Assembly: GCA_022710585.1 (NCBI GenBank) | Contig: JAKLGV010000004.1 | Location: 1-64,000, forward strand | Direction of reading: 5' to 3' | DNA: 64,000 bases | Source of the DNA: Deltaproteobacteria bacterium | Lineage (GTDB): Bacteria; Desulfobacterota; Syntrophia; Syntrophales; Smithellaceae | Part shown: in pieces, positions 50,793-60,766 of the stretch | How positions within the stretch are numbered: position 1 is the stretch's first letter | How the letters are laid out: the number at the start of each line of letters is the position of its first letter | The notes under the pieces: model-generated | Database searches by the model: none | What the model saw: the letters and a program-made list of their open reading frames with translations, nothing else | What the model was told of the DNA's origin: nothing | Position numbers and translations under genes: made by a program

Positions 50793-51635
50793 ATGAATTT
50801 CCAGCGAGGGAACGGAAACATTTTATGCGGAGTCTTCGGGATTTATGCCCGTTCGGCACGCTTCATCAATTATATTCTTTTGCCGCTGCTCATCTTGAGT
50901 TTTGCGGTCGCTGGCTATGCCAGGGAGGCGCCCCGAAAAAAAATTCCTTTTCAGCCGGGCGAGAAGTTAGCCTACCGGGGAACGTGGGGGAAACTCGATG
51001 CTGGAGAACTCACTATGGAAGTTTTACCGATTACCAGGATCAGTGGTGCGGAAGCTTATCATTTCGTAATGATTACGAAGACGAGCCCCAGGGTGGATGT
51101 TATCTATAAAGTGCGCGAAAGACAGGAGTCGTATGTTGATACCGGCATTACTCGCAGCCTGCTTTACAGAAAGAATAACATCAGCAAGCATCCACGCAAT
51201 GTCATCGTCGATTTTGACTGGAAAAACAGGCAGGCTACCTACTCCAATTTCGGCAAGAAAGCAAAACCGGTCCGTATTTCACCGGGCGCCTTCGATCCGC
51301 TGGCCCTTTTCTATGTGATCCGCACGCAAAATCTCCAGCAAAATTCCAAAATTTACATACCCCTGACCGACGGGAAGCAGAACATTGAGGTCACCGCAAC
51401 GATCGGCAAAAGAAGCCGGGTCAAAATTGCCGGCAAAACCTATAACGCCATCGCCATAACGCCGGATATGAAAATGTTCGATAACTTAAAAAATCTAACG
51501 AAAAACAATGAAAGTTCCCAGATGAAAATATGGGTAACCGACGATGAGAAAAAGATTCCCATCAAAATCAGAAGCAGGGTGGGCGTCATTTCATTTGATT
51601 TTGAATTCATTCCCGGATTATCTTCAATCCGGTAG
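50793..51635 (+). CDS. DUF3108 family protein, exported
   Basis: A 280-aa DUF3108 protein. An N-terminal hydrophobic stretch (FINYILLPLLILSFAVAGYA, about 22-41) acts as signal or anchor, and the domain begins at FQPGEKLAYRGTWGKLDAGELTMEV. The pattern of GxLxAGxLxL-type strands is typical of the family, whose role is unknown, though members are often outer-envelope associated. AAAGGAG precedes ATG 50793, so an upstream extension of 29 codons is rejected. It lies 28 bp after the TPR/mannosyltransferase gene. Confidence 0.75.
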   Translation: MNFQRGNGNILCGVFGIYARSARFINYILLPLLILSFAVAGYAREAPRKKIPFQPGEKLAYRGTWGKLDAGELTMEVLPITRISGAEAYHFVMITKTSPRVDVIYKVRERQESYVDTGITRSLLYRKNNISKHPRNVIVDFDWKNRQATYSNFGKKAKPVRISPGAFDPLALFYVIRTQNLQQNSKIYIPLTDGKQNIEVTATIGKRSRVKIAGKTYNAIAITPDMKMFDNLKNLTKNNESSQMKIWVTDDEKKIPIKIRSRVGVISFDFEFIPGLSSIR

Positions 51636-51720
51636 AGTGACGCTTGTGAAACAAGCGGATCAATCGAAAAATTGCAGTTCATTTGCCGGGAATATAATCA
51701 ATGCCAGAGAGGATGATCAG

Positions 51721-52650
51721 ATGAAAAAAGATTCTTTGACTTTCAAAGCTGTTGACGGGACGGATGTGTTTACTTATAAATGGCTTCCTGATGACGTATC
51801 CGCTGTAAAGGGAGCTGTACAAATCGCCCATGGAATGGCGGAGCATGCCGCGCGCTATGAAAGATTCGCGGAAGCGTTGACTAAGGCCGGCTATGCCGTT
51901 TACGCGAACGATCACCGCGGGCACGGCAAAACCGCCGGTACTCAGAAAAACATGGGCTATTTTGCCGATGAAAACGGTTGGCAAAAAGTGGTGGATGATA
52001 TGCACACGCTCACCGGAATCATCAAAAAAGAAAATCCGGGGAAGCCTTTCTTTCTTTTCGGGCACAGCATGGGATCGTTCCTTTCCCGTCATTACGCTAT
52101 GCTTTATGGCAGCGAACTGACCGGACTGATCCTGTCAGGAACCGGTGGCGATCCGGGTATCATCGGGAAGATTGGCATTTTTGTCGCCAGGCTGGATGCT
52201 AAACTGCACGGGAAAAAGGCGAAAAGCAACATCATGAACAAACTTTCTTTCGGCGCGTTCAACAACGCTTTTAAGCCCAACCGCACCGAATATGACTGGC
52301 TGTCCCGTGATAATGCCGAGGTGGACAAATATATCCACGATCCCTGGTGCGGGGGCGTTTTTACGGCCGGATTTTTCTGCGATATGCTGGGCGGCCTTGG
52401 TACTATTAACAGAAAAGAGAATATTTCCAAGATTCCCAAAAACCTGCCTGTCTATCTCTTCTCTGGTTCGAAAGATCCCGTGGGCGCGAACACCAAAGGC
52501 GTGACTCAAGTGTATCATACATTCAAGTGCGCGGGCATCGAAGATGTGACTTTAAAATTCTATGGAGATGGTCGCCATGAGATGCTCAATGAAATAAACC
52601 GCGAAGAGGTTTTTCAAGACACGATCGGTTGGCTGAACAGACACGTCTGA
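51721..52650 (+). CDS. Alpha/beta hydrolase, monoacylglycerol lipase-like
   Basis: A 309-aa serine hydrolase. The nucleophile motif GHSMGSF is at about residues 108-114, YANDHRGHGKT provides the oxyanion-side HG region, and the Asp (SGSKDPVG) and His (GDGRHEML) complete the triad. It resembles lysophospholipase/monoglyceride lipases, which release fatty acid from monoacylglycerols. It lacks a signal peptide. ATG 51721 is used, with GAGAGG ahead; 59 upstream codons overlap the DUF3108 gene in another frame. Confidence 0.8.
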   Translation: MKKDSLTFKAVDGTDVFTYKWLPDDVSAVKGAVQIAHGMAEHAARYERFAEALTKAGYAVYANDHRGHGKTAGTQKNMGYFADENGWQKVVDDMHTLTGIIKKENPGKPFFLFGHSMGSFLSRHYAMLYGSELTGLILSGTGGDPGIIGKIGIFVARLDAKLHGKKAKSNIMNKLSFGAFNNAFKPNRTEYDWLSRDNAEVDKYIHDPWCGGVFTAGFFCDMLGGLGTINRKENISKIPKNLPVYLFSGSKDPVGANTKGVTQVYHTFKCAGIEDVTLKFYGDGRHEMLNEINREEVFQDTIGWLNRHV

Positions 52651-52706
52651 TCACGTTGCCCGGTGCCGGTTATCTGAGCATCGTATCACTGTTGGGGAAA
52701 ACCGTG

Positions 52707-54527
52707 ATGAAAGAAGATAACATCAACGATGAAAACTTCCTGATGTGTCGGTTAGGCCGCAGATCGTTTTTGAAAAAAGTCACGACTTATCTGGGCGGAA
52801 TCACTCTGATGAACCGGGGTATTTTCCCCGTCAAAAACGCATTGGCCTCTCTGCCGGATGATCAAAAGAAAAAACTCATCTTTGTTGCCATTGATGCGCT
52901 TCATCCGAAATACTTCGAGCTGGATGCCAAAGGTATGCCCGGAGGCGGTGAAGGCAACTGGCTGATGCCCAACGTCAACGCCTTTCTGAAAAAATCGTTA
53001 TGGTACAAAAACGCCAAATGTTTTCTACCCGCCGCTACGGACATGAATCATCTCAATGCGCTGGCCGGAACCTCTTCTGCGCAGACCGGCATTATCAGTG
53101 TATGGGCGCAACCGACCGGGTGGAATGATGCCGGTGATATTATTGTCCAGCCGACCAGCATGTCGTTTGCCCGGGATGACAGGGGCAGACCGGTGGATAC
53201 ACTCTTTCATGCATGGAAGCAACGCTGGCCGGAATCTAAAACCATGCTGATTACCGGCAAGGAATGGATTGGAGAAATGTTCCGCGGCAGCGAAAAAAAT
53301 CCGTCCGGCATTGATATTTTAGTAACGGGTCCCAGGCATCCGGATTATTTGAAAGCACCGCAGAGAGAAAGTTTTGCCGATCCTCATACAGACAAGGATG
53401 CGGCCTGTGATCCGGAATCGTCACGTCTGGGATTTTTCGGGAAATCTATGGGGTCCAGAGATGTTATGACGCGGCTCTATGCAGGGCAGGGAAGTCTTCT
53501 GGCAAAACAGATGGAACACTTTGCCAATCATTTTCCGCATGACGGCTGGATTGTTGATTCAACTCTGGAAATCTTTAAACGGGAAAAACCCGATATGGCC
53601 TATATTCTCCTTGCCCAGTGCGACGATGCCGGCCATGCCATTGGCTGCGCTTGGGATCCGACGGAATTTATTCAAATCGATCCACCTTATAAACCACCGA
53701 AGGGATGTGAGGATAAACCTGAATATCAACTGGTCAGCCGCCGGAACAAACTTCTGTTTAAAGAAGCTTGTTTGGATGTTATTCGTGACGTAGATATTCA
53801 ATTCGGACGCCTGATGGACGGCCTCGGGGCGCAGGGCGCGCTTGAAAATGCTCATGTCATTCTCCTGAGTGACCACTCTGCCGAGAATCATCTCTATACC
53901 GGAGATTTTTCTTCTACCGACTGCGAAGGCCTTCTGGAAAAGGCCGGAGTTATCGAGGAAAGCGGAATACTGAAAAAGAAGGAAATGTATGCCTTCAGCG
54001 TGAGCAGTTACGGCGTTTTATACTGGCGAAAAAATAAAGAAAAGGCTGCCAAGGCTAAGGACGTTCTCCTGGCTCACCAGACACTCAATCCCCAGACGGG
54101 AAAAGAAGAATGTCCCTGGTGGGTGCTGGATCGAGATGACATGAAAAATGGTGTGGAAGGCTTATGTCTGCCCGGCGAACTCTATCATACCTACTATGTG
54201 GATATGGATAAAGAAAAGACCATCATCTGGCCCGATCTCATCATTCTGGCGAAAAACGGCTGGCAGATTCCCGTCTATAACGGACAGATTCCCAATGTCG
54301 GAATCAAGGCGCCCAAATGGACACCTCCCTGGCGTGTCTATAACGGCGGACACGGTTCAGTCGATACGCTTCCTATTGTTGCCGCTATATCCGTGCCGGG
54401 CGGCAGGACTGGTGTCAGTGAAAAGCCTGTTCGCATCGCTGATCTCGCGGTTACAGCCGCTTCGTTGTCAGGCCTGGAATTGAAAAGCACCACTGTCGGG
54501 AAGGATTTGAGCAAAGACCTGCTTTGA
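52707..54527 (+). CDS. Tat-exported alkaline phosphatase-superfamily hydrolase (phosphodiesterase-like)
   Basis: A 606-aa metalloenzyme of the alkaline phosphatase superfamily. The twin-arginine motif GRRSFLKK (17-24) followed by a weakly hydrophobic stretch indicates Tat export of a folded protein. Metal-binding segments include FVAIDALHPK (Asp), LAQCDDAGHAI (Asp, His), LLSDHSAENH (Asp-His) and NGGHGS (His). The nucleophile region may be MNHLNALAGTSS. It is related to type I phosphodiesterase/nucleotide pyrophosphatases, so a nucleotide or phosphonate ester may be the substrate. The start is ATG 52707 with GGGGAAAA ahead. It closes the envelope cluster, 56 bp after the lipase gene. Confidence 0.75.
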   Translation: MKEDNINDENFLMCRLGRRSFLKKVTTYLGGITLMNRGIFPVKNALASLPDDQKKKLIFVAIDALHPKYFELDAKGMPGGGEGNWLMPNVNAFLKKSLWYKNAKCFLPAATDMNHLNALAGTSSAQTGIISVWAQPTGWNDAGDIIVQPTSMSFARDDRGRPVDTLFHAWKQRWPESKTMLITGKEWIGEMFRGSEKNPSGIDILVTGPRHPDYLKAPQRESFADPHTDKDAACDPESSRLGFFGKSMGSRDVMTRLYAGQGSLLAKQMEHFANHFPHDGWIVDSTLEIFKREKPDMAYILLAQCDDAGHAIGCAWDPTEFIQIDPPYKPPKGCEDKPEYQLVSRRNKLLFKEACLDVIRDVDIQFGRLMDGLGAQGALENAHVILLSDHSAENHLYTGDFSSTDCEGLLEKAGVIEESGILKKKEMYAFSVSSYGVLYWRKNKEKAAKAKDVLLAHQTLNPQTGKEECPWWVLDRDDMKNGVEGLCLPGELYHTYYVDMDKEKTIIWPDLIILAKNGWQIPVYNGQIPNVGIKAPKWTPPWRVYNGGHGSVDTLPIVAAISVPGGRTGVSEKPVRIADLAVTAASLSGLELKSTTVGKDLSKDLL

Positions 54528-54706
54528 AATTAGCGTCATCGAACTTCTGCCCGCAATAATAATGCTTGTTACCGCCCGAAATTATTTTTAATTCTTCGTT
54601 CAAAAGGCTATGATTTTTATCTTTTAAAAAAAACGAATCGTGTTATGATAAAAGACAAATCATCTAAATAATTTTATAATGAAAGTCATTCTCAAGAAAA
54701 AAATAT

Positions 54707-57367
54707 ATGAAAAAAAATATATCTCTGAAGGACATTCATAAAGCGGCAGAACAGGGAAACGCGGCTGCTCAGTTTAATCTGGGCATGATGTACTACGAAG
54801 GCGGTGAAGTTTCACAGGACTATGCCGAGGCAGCAAAATGGCTTTTAAAGGCGGCAGAACAGGGCATTGCAACGGCTCAGTTCAATTTGGCCGAGATGTA
54901 TCAAAATGGTTTGGGCATTCCACAGGATTACGCCGAAGCGGTCAAGTGGTATCGTAAAGCCTCCGAGCAGGGGGATGCTGATGCCCAGATTATACTGGAC
55001 AAGATGTACATAGAGGGCAAAGGCGTTTCGCCGGATGATGCCGGGATCGTTAATTTATACCTCAAGGCAGCCGAGCAGGGAGATGCCGCGGCCCAATTCA
55101 ATCTGGGTTTGATGTGCCGAGAAGGCGAAGGCGTTCCGCAGGACTACAAGGAAGCCGCGAAATGGCTTCTCAAGGCTTCAGAACAGGGTATAGCCGCGGC
55201 TCAATTTAATCTGGGGTTGATGTTCCAGAAAGGCATCGGTTTTCAGCAGGACTATGGAGAAGCCGTAAAGTGGTATCGTAAAGCGTCTGACCAGGGACAC
55301 GCGGATTCCCAGTGCACTCTGGCAGAAATGTACAGCGATGGCCTGGGTGTTGTGCAGGATTATGCCGAGGCCGCAAAATTATTTTTTAAGGCCGCTTTAC
55401 AGGGATTGGCAATTGCTCAGATGAATCTGGGTAATATGTACAAAGAAGGCAGGGGCCTTCCAAAGGACGATGCAAAGGCTGCAAAATGGCATCGCAAAGT
55501 GAATGACCAGGCTGATGCGAATGTTCATACCACACGGGAGGAGAGTTCGGAAGAAGTTCAAACCCCTGCGCAGGAAGAGATAGAATCTGCAAAATCATAT
55601 CATCAGGCAAATCAACGGGAGTTAGAAGATTCTCGCACTATTCTTGAGAATGCCTCCAGAGAAGAAAAAAGCGATACAAAGAGCTATGCAAAAGCCGCAA
55701 AAAGGTTTCTGAGTGCAGTTTTCAAGGGGAGGTCAAGCGAACAGGATAAAATACCAACGGAAAGTAAGGACGCTTTTCGGGAAGAGACGACGCCTGTAAA
55801 ACCCTTTGCCGAGGCGGCTAAAAAAATTGAAAAAGAACCTCAGTCCGAGATTAAAAAGGAAACTGTAGAAAAAAAAGATGTTTCACAAGAGGATGCTGCG
55901 ACCGTAAAAGCGTTTGTGGAAGCGGCTGAGAAAAAAGAAAGCGAAGCACAGGTTGAATTTAAGAAGGAACCTGTAGAGAAAAAAGATGTTTCGCAAGAGG
56001 AGAAGGCGCCTGTCAAACCCTTTGCCGAGGCGCCTGGAAAAATTGAAACAGCATTTCAGGTTGAGACTAAAAAGGACCAGGAAGAAAGAAAAGATGTTTC
56101 GCGAAAAGAAGCGACGCCTTCAAGCAGCTCTTATGAAGCGGATCAACAGGGAAATGCTGTCGCTTTGTTCAATATGGGAATGAGGTATAAAGAAGGCAGG
56201 AACTATGCAAGCGCCGCGAAATGGCTTTTGAAGGCCGCTGAACAGGGACACTCGGATGCCCAGTTTCATCTGGGTGAGATGTACAAAGATGGCAGAGGCG
56301 TTCCGCAGGATGACGCAGAGGCCGCGAATTGGTTTTTCAAAGCGGCTGAACAGGGACATCCGGATGCTAAGACCATGCTGGATACAATACCTGGAGGCAA
56401 AAGCGTTGCACAGGAAACTTCAGAATCCCTAAGACGTGATGAAGAGGGGGATGCAAAAGCAGGCATAGACGTTCATCACGAAATGCAGAGACGTCTTGTC
56501 GAAGGTAAAGGTGTTCCGCAGGATGTCGTAGAGCCTGTAAAGTCTTATCTCAAGTCGGATGAGCAGGGAAATACAATTTCTTTGTTCAACATGGCTCTGA
56601 GCTACAAGGAGCGGAAGGAATACGCAAAAGCCGCAAAGTGGTTTCTCAGGGCGGCTGAGCAGGGAATGGTGGCCGCTCAATTCAATCTGGCTGAAATGTA
56701 TAAAAAAGGCATGGGGGTTCCACAAGACAATGAAGAGGCTGCGAAATGGTATCATAAAGCCACTTCCCATGGACAGGCGGATTCCCGGGCTATACGGGAA
56801 GAGATGCTCAATGAAAGCAAAAAAGCTTTAGAAAAAGATGCGGAGCGAGTCAAGTCAGATCGTGAAGCCGCTGAGCCGGAAACTCGGGAAACTCAAGTTA
56901 ATCCAGGCGGGGAGCAGGAAAAAGATTCAGAGACTTTGCCGGATGTTGATGCGCTTGCACCTTCTTATCACGAGGCGGCTGAGAAGGGAGACGCCATTGC
57001 CCAGTTTAATCTGGGATTGATGTATCATCATGGTGAGGGCGTTCCCCAGAATGATGTTGAGGCCGCGAAATGGTATCGTAAAGCAGCTGAGCAGGGGCTG
57101 GCCGATGCCCAGTTTAATTTGGGGTTCAGTTACTTTTTCGGCGAAGGCGTTTCACAGGATTTTGATGAAGCCATGAAATGGTATCGTCAGGCGGCCGAGC
57201 AGGGACAGGCGGACGCCCAGGTATGGCTGGGCGACATATATCAGGATGGCGTATTTGTCCCCCAGGACTTTGCCGAAGCGGTCCGGTGGTATAGCATGGC
57301 ATCCCTGCGGGGGCATGAGCAGGCGAAGTCAAGACTGGATAAGATGAAAAAAGAAAAATTGTTCTAA
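54707..57367 (+). CDS. Large Sel1-like repeat protein
   Basis: An 886-aa cytoplasmic repeat protein without a signal peptide. At least fourteen Sel1-like units of 36 residues (for example AAQFNLGLMYYEGGEG-like AAQFNLGMMYYEGGE, ADAQYNL-type DAQFNLGFSYFFGEG) lie in three blocks, at the N terminus (about 5-270), in the middle (about 480-570) and at the C terminus (about 750-880). They are separated by a charged linker of tandem 36-aa units (367-474) of the form EKKDVSQEE. Sel1 arrays are protein-binding scaffolds. No strong ribosome-binding site precedes the ATG. The repeat type is shared with the SLR-ERCC4 protein at 15674-16663. Confidence 0.8.
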   Translation: MKKNISLKDIHKAAEQGNAAAQFNLGMMYYEGGEVSQDYAEAAKWLLKAAEQGIATAQFNLAEMYQNGLGIPQDYAEAVKWYRKASEQGDADAQIILDKMYIEGKGVSPDDAGIVNLYLKAAEQGDAAAQFNLGLMCREGEGVPQDYKEAAKWLLKASEQGIAAAQFNLGLMFQKGIGFQQDYGEAVKWYRKASDQGHADSQCTLAEMYSDGLGVVQDYAEAAKLFFKAALQGLAIAQMNLGNMYKEGRGLPKDDAKAAKWHRKVNDQADANVHTTREESSEEVQTPAQEEIESAKSYHQANQRELEDSRTILENASREEKSDTKSYAKAAKRFLSAVFKGRSSEQDKIPTESKDAFREETTPVKPFAEAAKKIEKEPQSEIKKETVEKKDVSQEDAATVKAFVEAAEKKESEAQVEFKKEPVEKKDVSQEEKAPVKPFAEAPGKIETAFQVETKKDQEERKDVSRKEATPSSSSYEADQQGNAVALFNMGMRYKEGRNYASAAKWLLKAAEQGHSDAQFHLGEMYKDGRGVPQDDAEAANWFFKAAEQGHPDAKTMLDTIPGGKSVAQETSESLRRDEEGDAKAGIDVHHEMQRRLVEGKGVPQDVVEPVKSYLKSDEQGNTISLFNMALSYKERKEYAKAAKWFLRAAEQGMVAAQFNLAEMYKKGMGVPQDNEEAAKWYHKATSHGQADSRAIREEMLNESKKALEKDAERVKSDREAAEPETRETQVNPGGEQEKDSETLPDVDALAPSYHEAAEKGDAIAQFNLGLMYHHGEGVPQNDVEAAKWYRKAAEQGLADAQFNLGFSYFFGEGVSQDFDEAMKWYRQAAEQGQADAQVWLGDIYQDGVFVPQDFAEAVRWYSMASLRGHEQAKSRLDKMKKEKLF
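55805..56128 (+). repeat. Three tandem 108-bp (36-codon) units in the Sel1 protein linker
   Basis: Units begin at 55805, 55913 and 56021 (residues 367, 403 and 439), each starting with F-(A/V)-E-A and ending with a KKDVS-type segment. They are divergent and rich in Lys and Glu. The period equals that of a Sel1 repeat, so the linker may be degenerate Sel1 units. Confidence 0.6.
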
Positions 57368-57404
57368 CTGCCGTCGTGAAGCATTTTTCTTTGAACAATT
57401 CATA

Positions 57405-58373
57405 TTACACTGCTGAATAGGTATCGGTTTGTTCTCCCTGATGTCTGATGATTTGACCGTCGCTTTGCAGGTAAAGCAGATGGGCGATGGCTTCGCCAAC
57501 GGCAAACCATTTTTGGGCGGTGGGAAACTGCTCCCAGTTTTCGCAATCGATATCCCAGGTCATTTGGGCGGCAATATCGTAGGCGCTCATGGTTTTTTTC
57601 CCCAGAACGTCAAGAACTTCCAGGGCTCTCATTTCATGATGTTCTTTTAGTTCATCGACTCTTCCTTTAAGGTCGGTAAAGAAATTGCGGTGGCCGGGGA
57701 GGACCAGTTTGACGGGAAGATTTCTGACCATGTCCAGACTGCTCATGTAATTTTTAAGAGAGTTGACCTCATAGGACCAGGATTCGATGTGCGGCGTTAT
57801 ATCGTAGAGGATATGATCACCGGAAAAGAGTATTTGCTTTTCTTCTTCGTACAGGCAGATATGCCCTTCGGTATGTCCGGGCGTCAGCAGGCATTTCAGT
57901 CGATAGTTGCCCATTTGAATTACGCTGCCGTCATCCAGCAATGTAAATTCGGGGATTTTCCGCGGTCTGTACTTAAAACCGGGGTGGCTCTCCGCCGCTT
58001 TAATCAGTTCTTCCAGCTGAAATCCATTATGCAGGGCGTAATCGAGCATGTCATTCCAGTTGATGTTTTCGTTGAATACCCGGGAATCGATTCTGCCGAT
58101 ATAAACGATGCTGGTCTCTGTGAACAATCTGGAAACCAGTCCCGTATGATCGGAGTGCATATGGGTCAACATAAAATCGGTTTTAGACAAATCGATGTTC
58201 AGATCGTGCAGCCCCTTTTCCATGGCATCAAAGCAGATGCTGCGGTTGAACCCGGTATCGATGATCAGATTGCGGTCATCGGATTTAATGACGTAGGAAT
58301 TGAGATCTTTCAGCGGACTGTTGGGCAGGGGGATGATAATCCGGAAAAGTCCGGGCATGATTTCTTCAGCCAT
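57405..58373 (-). CDS. Metallo-beta-lactamase-fold hydrolase
   Basis: A 322-aa MBL-fold enzyme. The zinc motif THMHSDHTGL (HxHxDH) lies at about residues 78-87, a further His in LTPGHTEGHI and an Asp in FSGDHILYD. The C-terminal part is helical and includes a winged-helix-like segment (EHHEMRALEVLDVLGKKTMSAYDIAAQM) that resembles the tail of LACTB2/hydroxyacylglutathione-hydrolase-like proteins. ATG 58373 has AAAGGAG upstream; six further upstream codons are rejected. It is convergent with the Sel1 gene. Confidence 0.85.
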   Translation of the reverse strand: MAEEIMPGLFRIIIPLPNSPLKDLNSYVIKSDDRNLIIDTGFNRSICFDAMEKGLHDLNIDLSKTDFMLTHMHSDHTGLVSRLFTETSIVYIGRIDSRVFNENINWNDMLDYALHNGFQLEELIKAAESHPGFKYRPRKIPEFTLLDDGSVIQMGNYRLKCLLTPGHTEGHICLYEEEKQILFSGDHILYDITPHIESWSYEVNSLKNYMSSLDMVRNLPVKLVLPGHRNFFTDLKGRVDELKEHHEMRALEVLDVLGKKTMSAYDIAAQMTWDIDCENWEQFPTAQKWFAVGEAIAHLLYLQSDGQIIRHQGEQTDTYSAV

Positions 58374-58532
58374 TAAAATCTCCTTTATCATTCAAATGTT
58401 AAGCGCCATATAACTAACACGTTTGGTCTTGAGAAACAAGCCTGATGGAATATCGACAGATAATAAAATAATTGCTTGACATATTGCGCTGCAACATGTA
58501 GAAAGACCTCTTCAAAATGCTCGTTTATGGTG

Positions 58533-58571
58533 GACACCCCATCTGGAAGAGATTGAACTGGACGGGGTGTC
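58533..58571 (+). promoter_or_regulatory. Hairpin in the EF-G leader
   Basis: GACACCCC (58533-58540) pairs with GGGGTGTC (58564-58571), followed by ATTTTAT, with a 23-nt loop. It lies 33 bp upstream of the EF-G start and could be an attenuator or a terminator for an unseen leader. It is not a known riboswitch that I recognise. Confidence 0.4.
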
Positions 58572-58603
58572 ATTTTATGTAAGCAATAAAAAAAGGAAAA
58601 GAA

Positions 58604-60691
58604 ATGAAAATTGATGATCAGAAAATTCGCAATATCGGAATCAGCGCTCATATTGATTCGGGTAAAACGACGCTGACGGAAAGAATTCTATATTATACAA
58701 AAAGGATTCACGCCATTCATGATGTCAAGGGAAAAGACGGTGTCGGCGCGACGATGGATTCCATGGAACTGGAAAAGGAGCGCGGCATAACCATCGCGTC
58801 AGCGGCCACGTATTGTGAATGGAAAGGCCATGAAGTTAATATCATTGACACGCCCGGGCACGTCGATTTCACCATCGAAGTGGAGCGTTCTCTTCGTGTG
58901 CTGGACGGCGCGATTCTTGTGTTATGCGCGGTGGGCGGCGTGCAGTCGCAGTCCATCACCGTTGATCGCCAGATGAAGCGCTACAAGGTTCCCTGCATAG
59001 CGTTTATTAATAAGTGCGATCGAAGCGGCGCCAATCCTTTCCGCGTCATCAGCCAGTTGAAAGCAAAACTGGGACATAATGCCGTGGCGATGCAGATTCC
59101 CATCGGTCTCGAAAATGATGTGCAGGGGGTTGTTGATCTGGTCGGCATGAAAGCGATTTATTTTGACGGCGACAACGGTGAAATGGTCCGCGAAGCGGAG
59201 ATTCCGGCCAACATTCTGGAAGAAGCGAAAGCCAAAAGAGAAGAGCTGATCGACGCCGCGTCGCTTTTTTCCGATGAATTGACGGAAGCCATCCTCAATG
59301 AAAGCGCAATTTCCACCGCGATGATTTATGCGGCTCTTCGCAAAGGCACGCTGCAAAGGGAAATCACGCCGGTTTATATGGGATCGGCCTATAAAAATAA
59401 AGGCGTCCAGCCGATGCTGGACGGCGTGACTTATCTTCTGCCCTGTCCATCCGAAATACAAAATGAAGCGATTGATATGGATAAGAACGAAGAGAAAGTT
59501 GTGTTAAGCAACGATACGGAAAAACCGATTGTCGCCCTGGTCTTCAAACTGGAAGACGGCCAGTACGGTCAGTTGACTTATATTCGGGTTTATCAGGGCA
59601 CGCTGGAAAAAGGTTCGACCATCGTCAACGTTCGCACAGGCAAAAAAGTCAAGGTCGGACGTCTGGTGCGCATGCATGCTGACCAGATGGAGGATGTCGA
59701 ATTTCTGCGGGCGGGCTACATCGGCGCTTTATTCGGAATCGAATGTTCTTCAGGTGATACGTTTACTTCACCGGATGTGAATCTGACGATGATCTCCATG
59801 TATGTGCCCAAACCGGTTATCTCGCTGGCGATTGTGCCCAAAGACAACAAATCGCAGGTGGCCATGGCCAAGGCGCTCAACCGGTTCGCCAAGGAAGATC
59901 CGACGTTCAAAACATTTGTCGATCATGAAACCGGCGACACGATTATCGAAGGCATGGGAGAACTGCATCTGGATATTTACGTGGAAAGAATGCGGCGGGA
60001 ATACGGCGCGGATGTGTCCACCGGTAATCCCCGCGTGGCTTACCGCGAAACGATTACCCAGCGCGCCGATTTTAACTACACGCACAAGAAGCAAACGGGC
60101 GGCGCCGGTCAGTTCGGCCGGGTGGCCGGTTATCTGGAGCCGATGACCGACGCGGAATTTATTTTTGAAAATAAAATATTCGGCGGTGCGATTCCTACGC
60201 AGTATATTGCCGCCTGTGAAAAAGGATTCAAGCAGAGCATGGCCAAAGGACCGAAACTGGAATTTCCGGTAACCGGAGTGAAAGTGGTCATCAATGACGG
60301 CGCGTCCCACGCGGTGGATTCTTCGGATATGGCGTTCCAGGCGGCGGCTCGCGGCGCATTCAAGGAAGCGTATCTGCGGGCGAAGCCGGTCATTCATGAA
60401 CCGATTATGAAGGTGGTTGTGGAAACACCGGCGGAATTTCAGGGATCGGTCATGGGGCTATTGAATCAGCGTCGCGGCATGATTATCGGCTCTCAGGATG
60501 AAGATGTGATGTGCGTGATTGAGGCGCAGGTGCCGCTGGCGGAAATGTTCGGATTCTCGACCATTCTGCGTTCAGCCACACAGGGGAAGGCGCAGTTCAC
60601 GATGGAGTTTGCCCTTTACCGTCAGGTGCCGCAGTCGATCGGGGAGAAGATCGCTCTGGAAGTCGCTCAAAACAAGAAGTCGGCTGCGTGA
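58604..60691 (+). CDS. fusA: Elongation factor G, spirochaete/mitochondrial-type paralogue
   Basis: A 695-aa translation GTPase with all five EF-G domains. G1 is [10 protein letters not shown] (about 15-24), G3 [10 protein letters not shown]4 NKCDRSGA. The Ser in AHIDSGKT and the segment [10 protein letters not shown] resemble EF-G1 of mitochondria and the spd-type EF-G of spirochaetes, planctomycetes and deltaproteobacteria, not the standard AHIDAGKT EF-G. It lacks the usual rpsL-rpsG-tufA neighbours, so it may be a duplicate with specialised translocation or recycling function. AAAGGAAAAG is ahead of the ATG. Confidence 0.85.
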   Translation: MKIDDQKIRNIGISAHIDSGKTTLTERILYYTKRIHAIHDVKGKDGVGATMDSMELEKERGITIASAATYCEWKGHEVNIIDTPGHVDFTIEVERSLRVLDGAILVLCAVGGVQSQSITVDRQMKRYKVPCIAFINKCDRSGANPFRVISQLKAKLGHNAVAMQIPIGLENDVQGVVDLVGMKAIYFDGDNGEMVREAEIPANILEEAKAKREELIDAASLFSDELTEAILNESAISTAMIYAALRKGTLQREITPVYMGSAYKNKGVQPMLDGVTYLLPCPSEIQNEAIDMDKNEEKVVLSNDTEKPIVALVFKLEDGQYGQLTYIRVYQGTLEKGSTIVNVRTGKKVKVGRLVRMHADQMEDVEFLRAGYIGALFGIECSSGDTFTSPDVNLTMISMYVPKPVISLAIVPKDNKSQVAMAKALNRFAKEDPTFKTFVDHETGDTIIEGMGELHLDIYVERMRREYGADVSTGNPRVAYRETITQRADFNYTHKKQTGGAGQFGRVAGYLEPMTDAEFIFENKIFGGAIPTQYIAACEKGFKQSMAKGPKLEFPVTGVKVVINDGASHAVDSSDMAFQAAARGAFKEAYLRAKPVIHEPIMKVVVETPAEFQGSVMGLLNQRRGMIIGSQDEDVMCVIEAQVPLAEMFGFSTILRSATQGKAQFTMEFALYRQVPQSIGEKIALEVAQNKKSAA

Positions 60692-60766
60692 TCAATAAGC
60701 ATGTTCCCCATCGGAGTTGCCCTGAAGAGGGAAAAAAATGTTATTCATTTAACGTATAAGGATATC

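Noticed and set aside
57357..57400. AATTGTTC/GAACAATT inverted repeat between the Sel1 and MBL genes
   Set aside because: The 28-bp spacer and AT-rich short arms make it a poor terminator and within chance for this composition.
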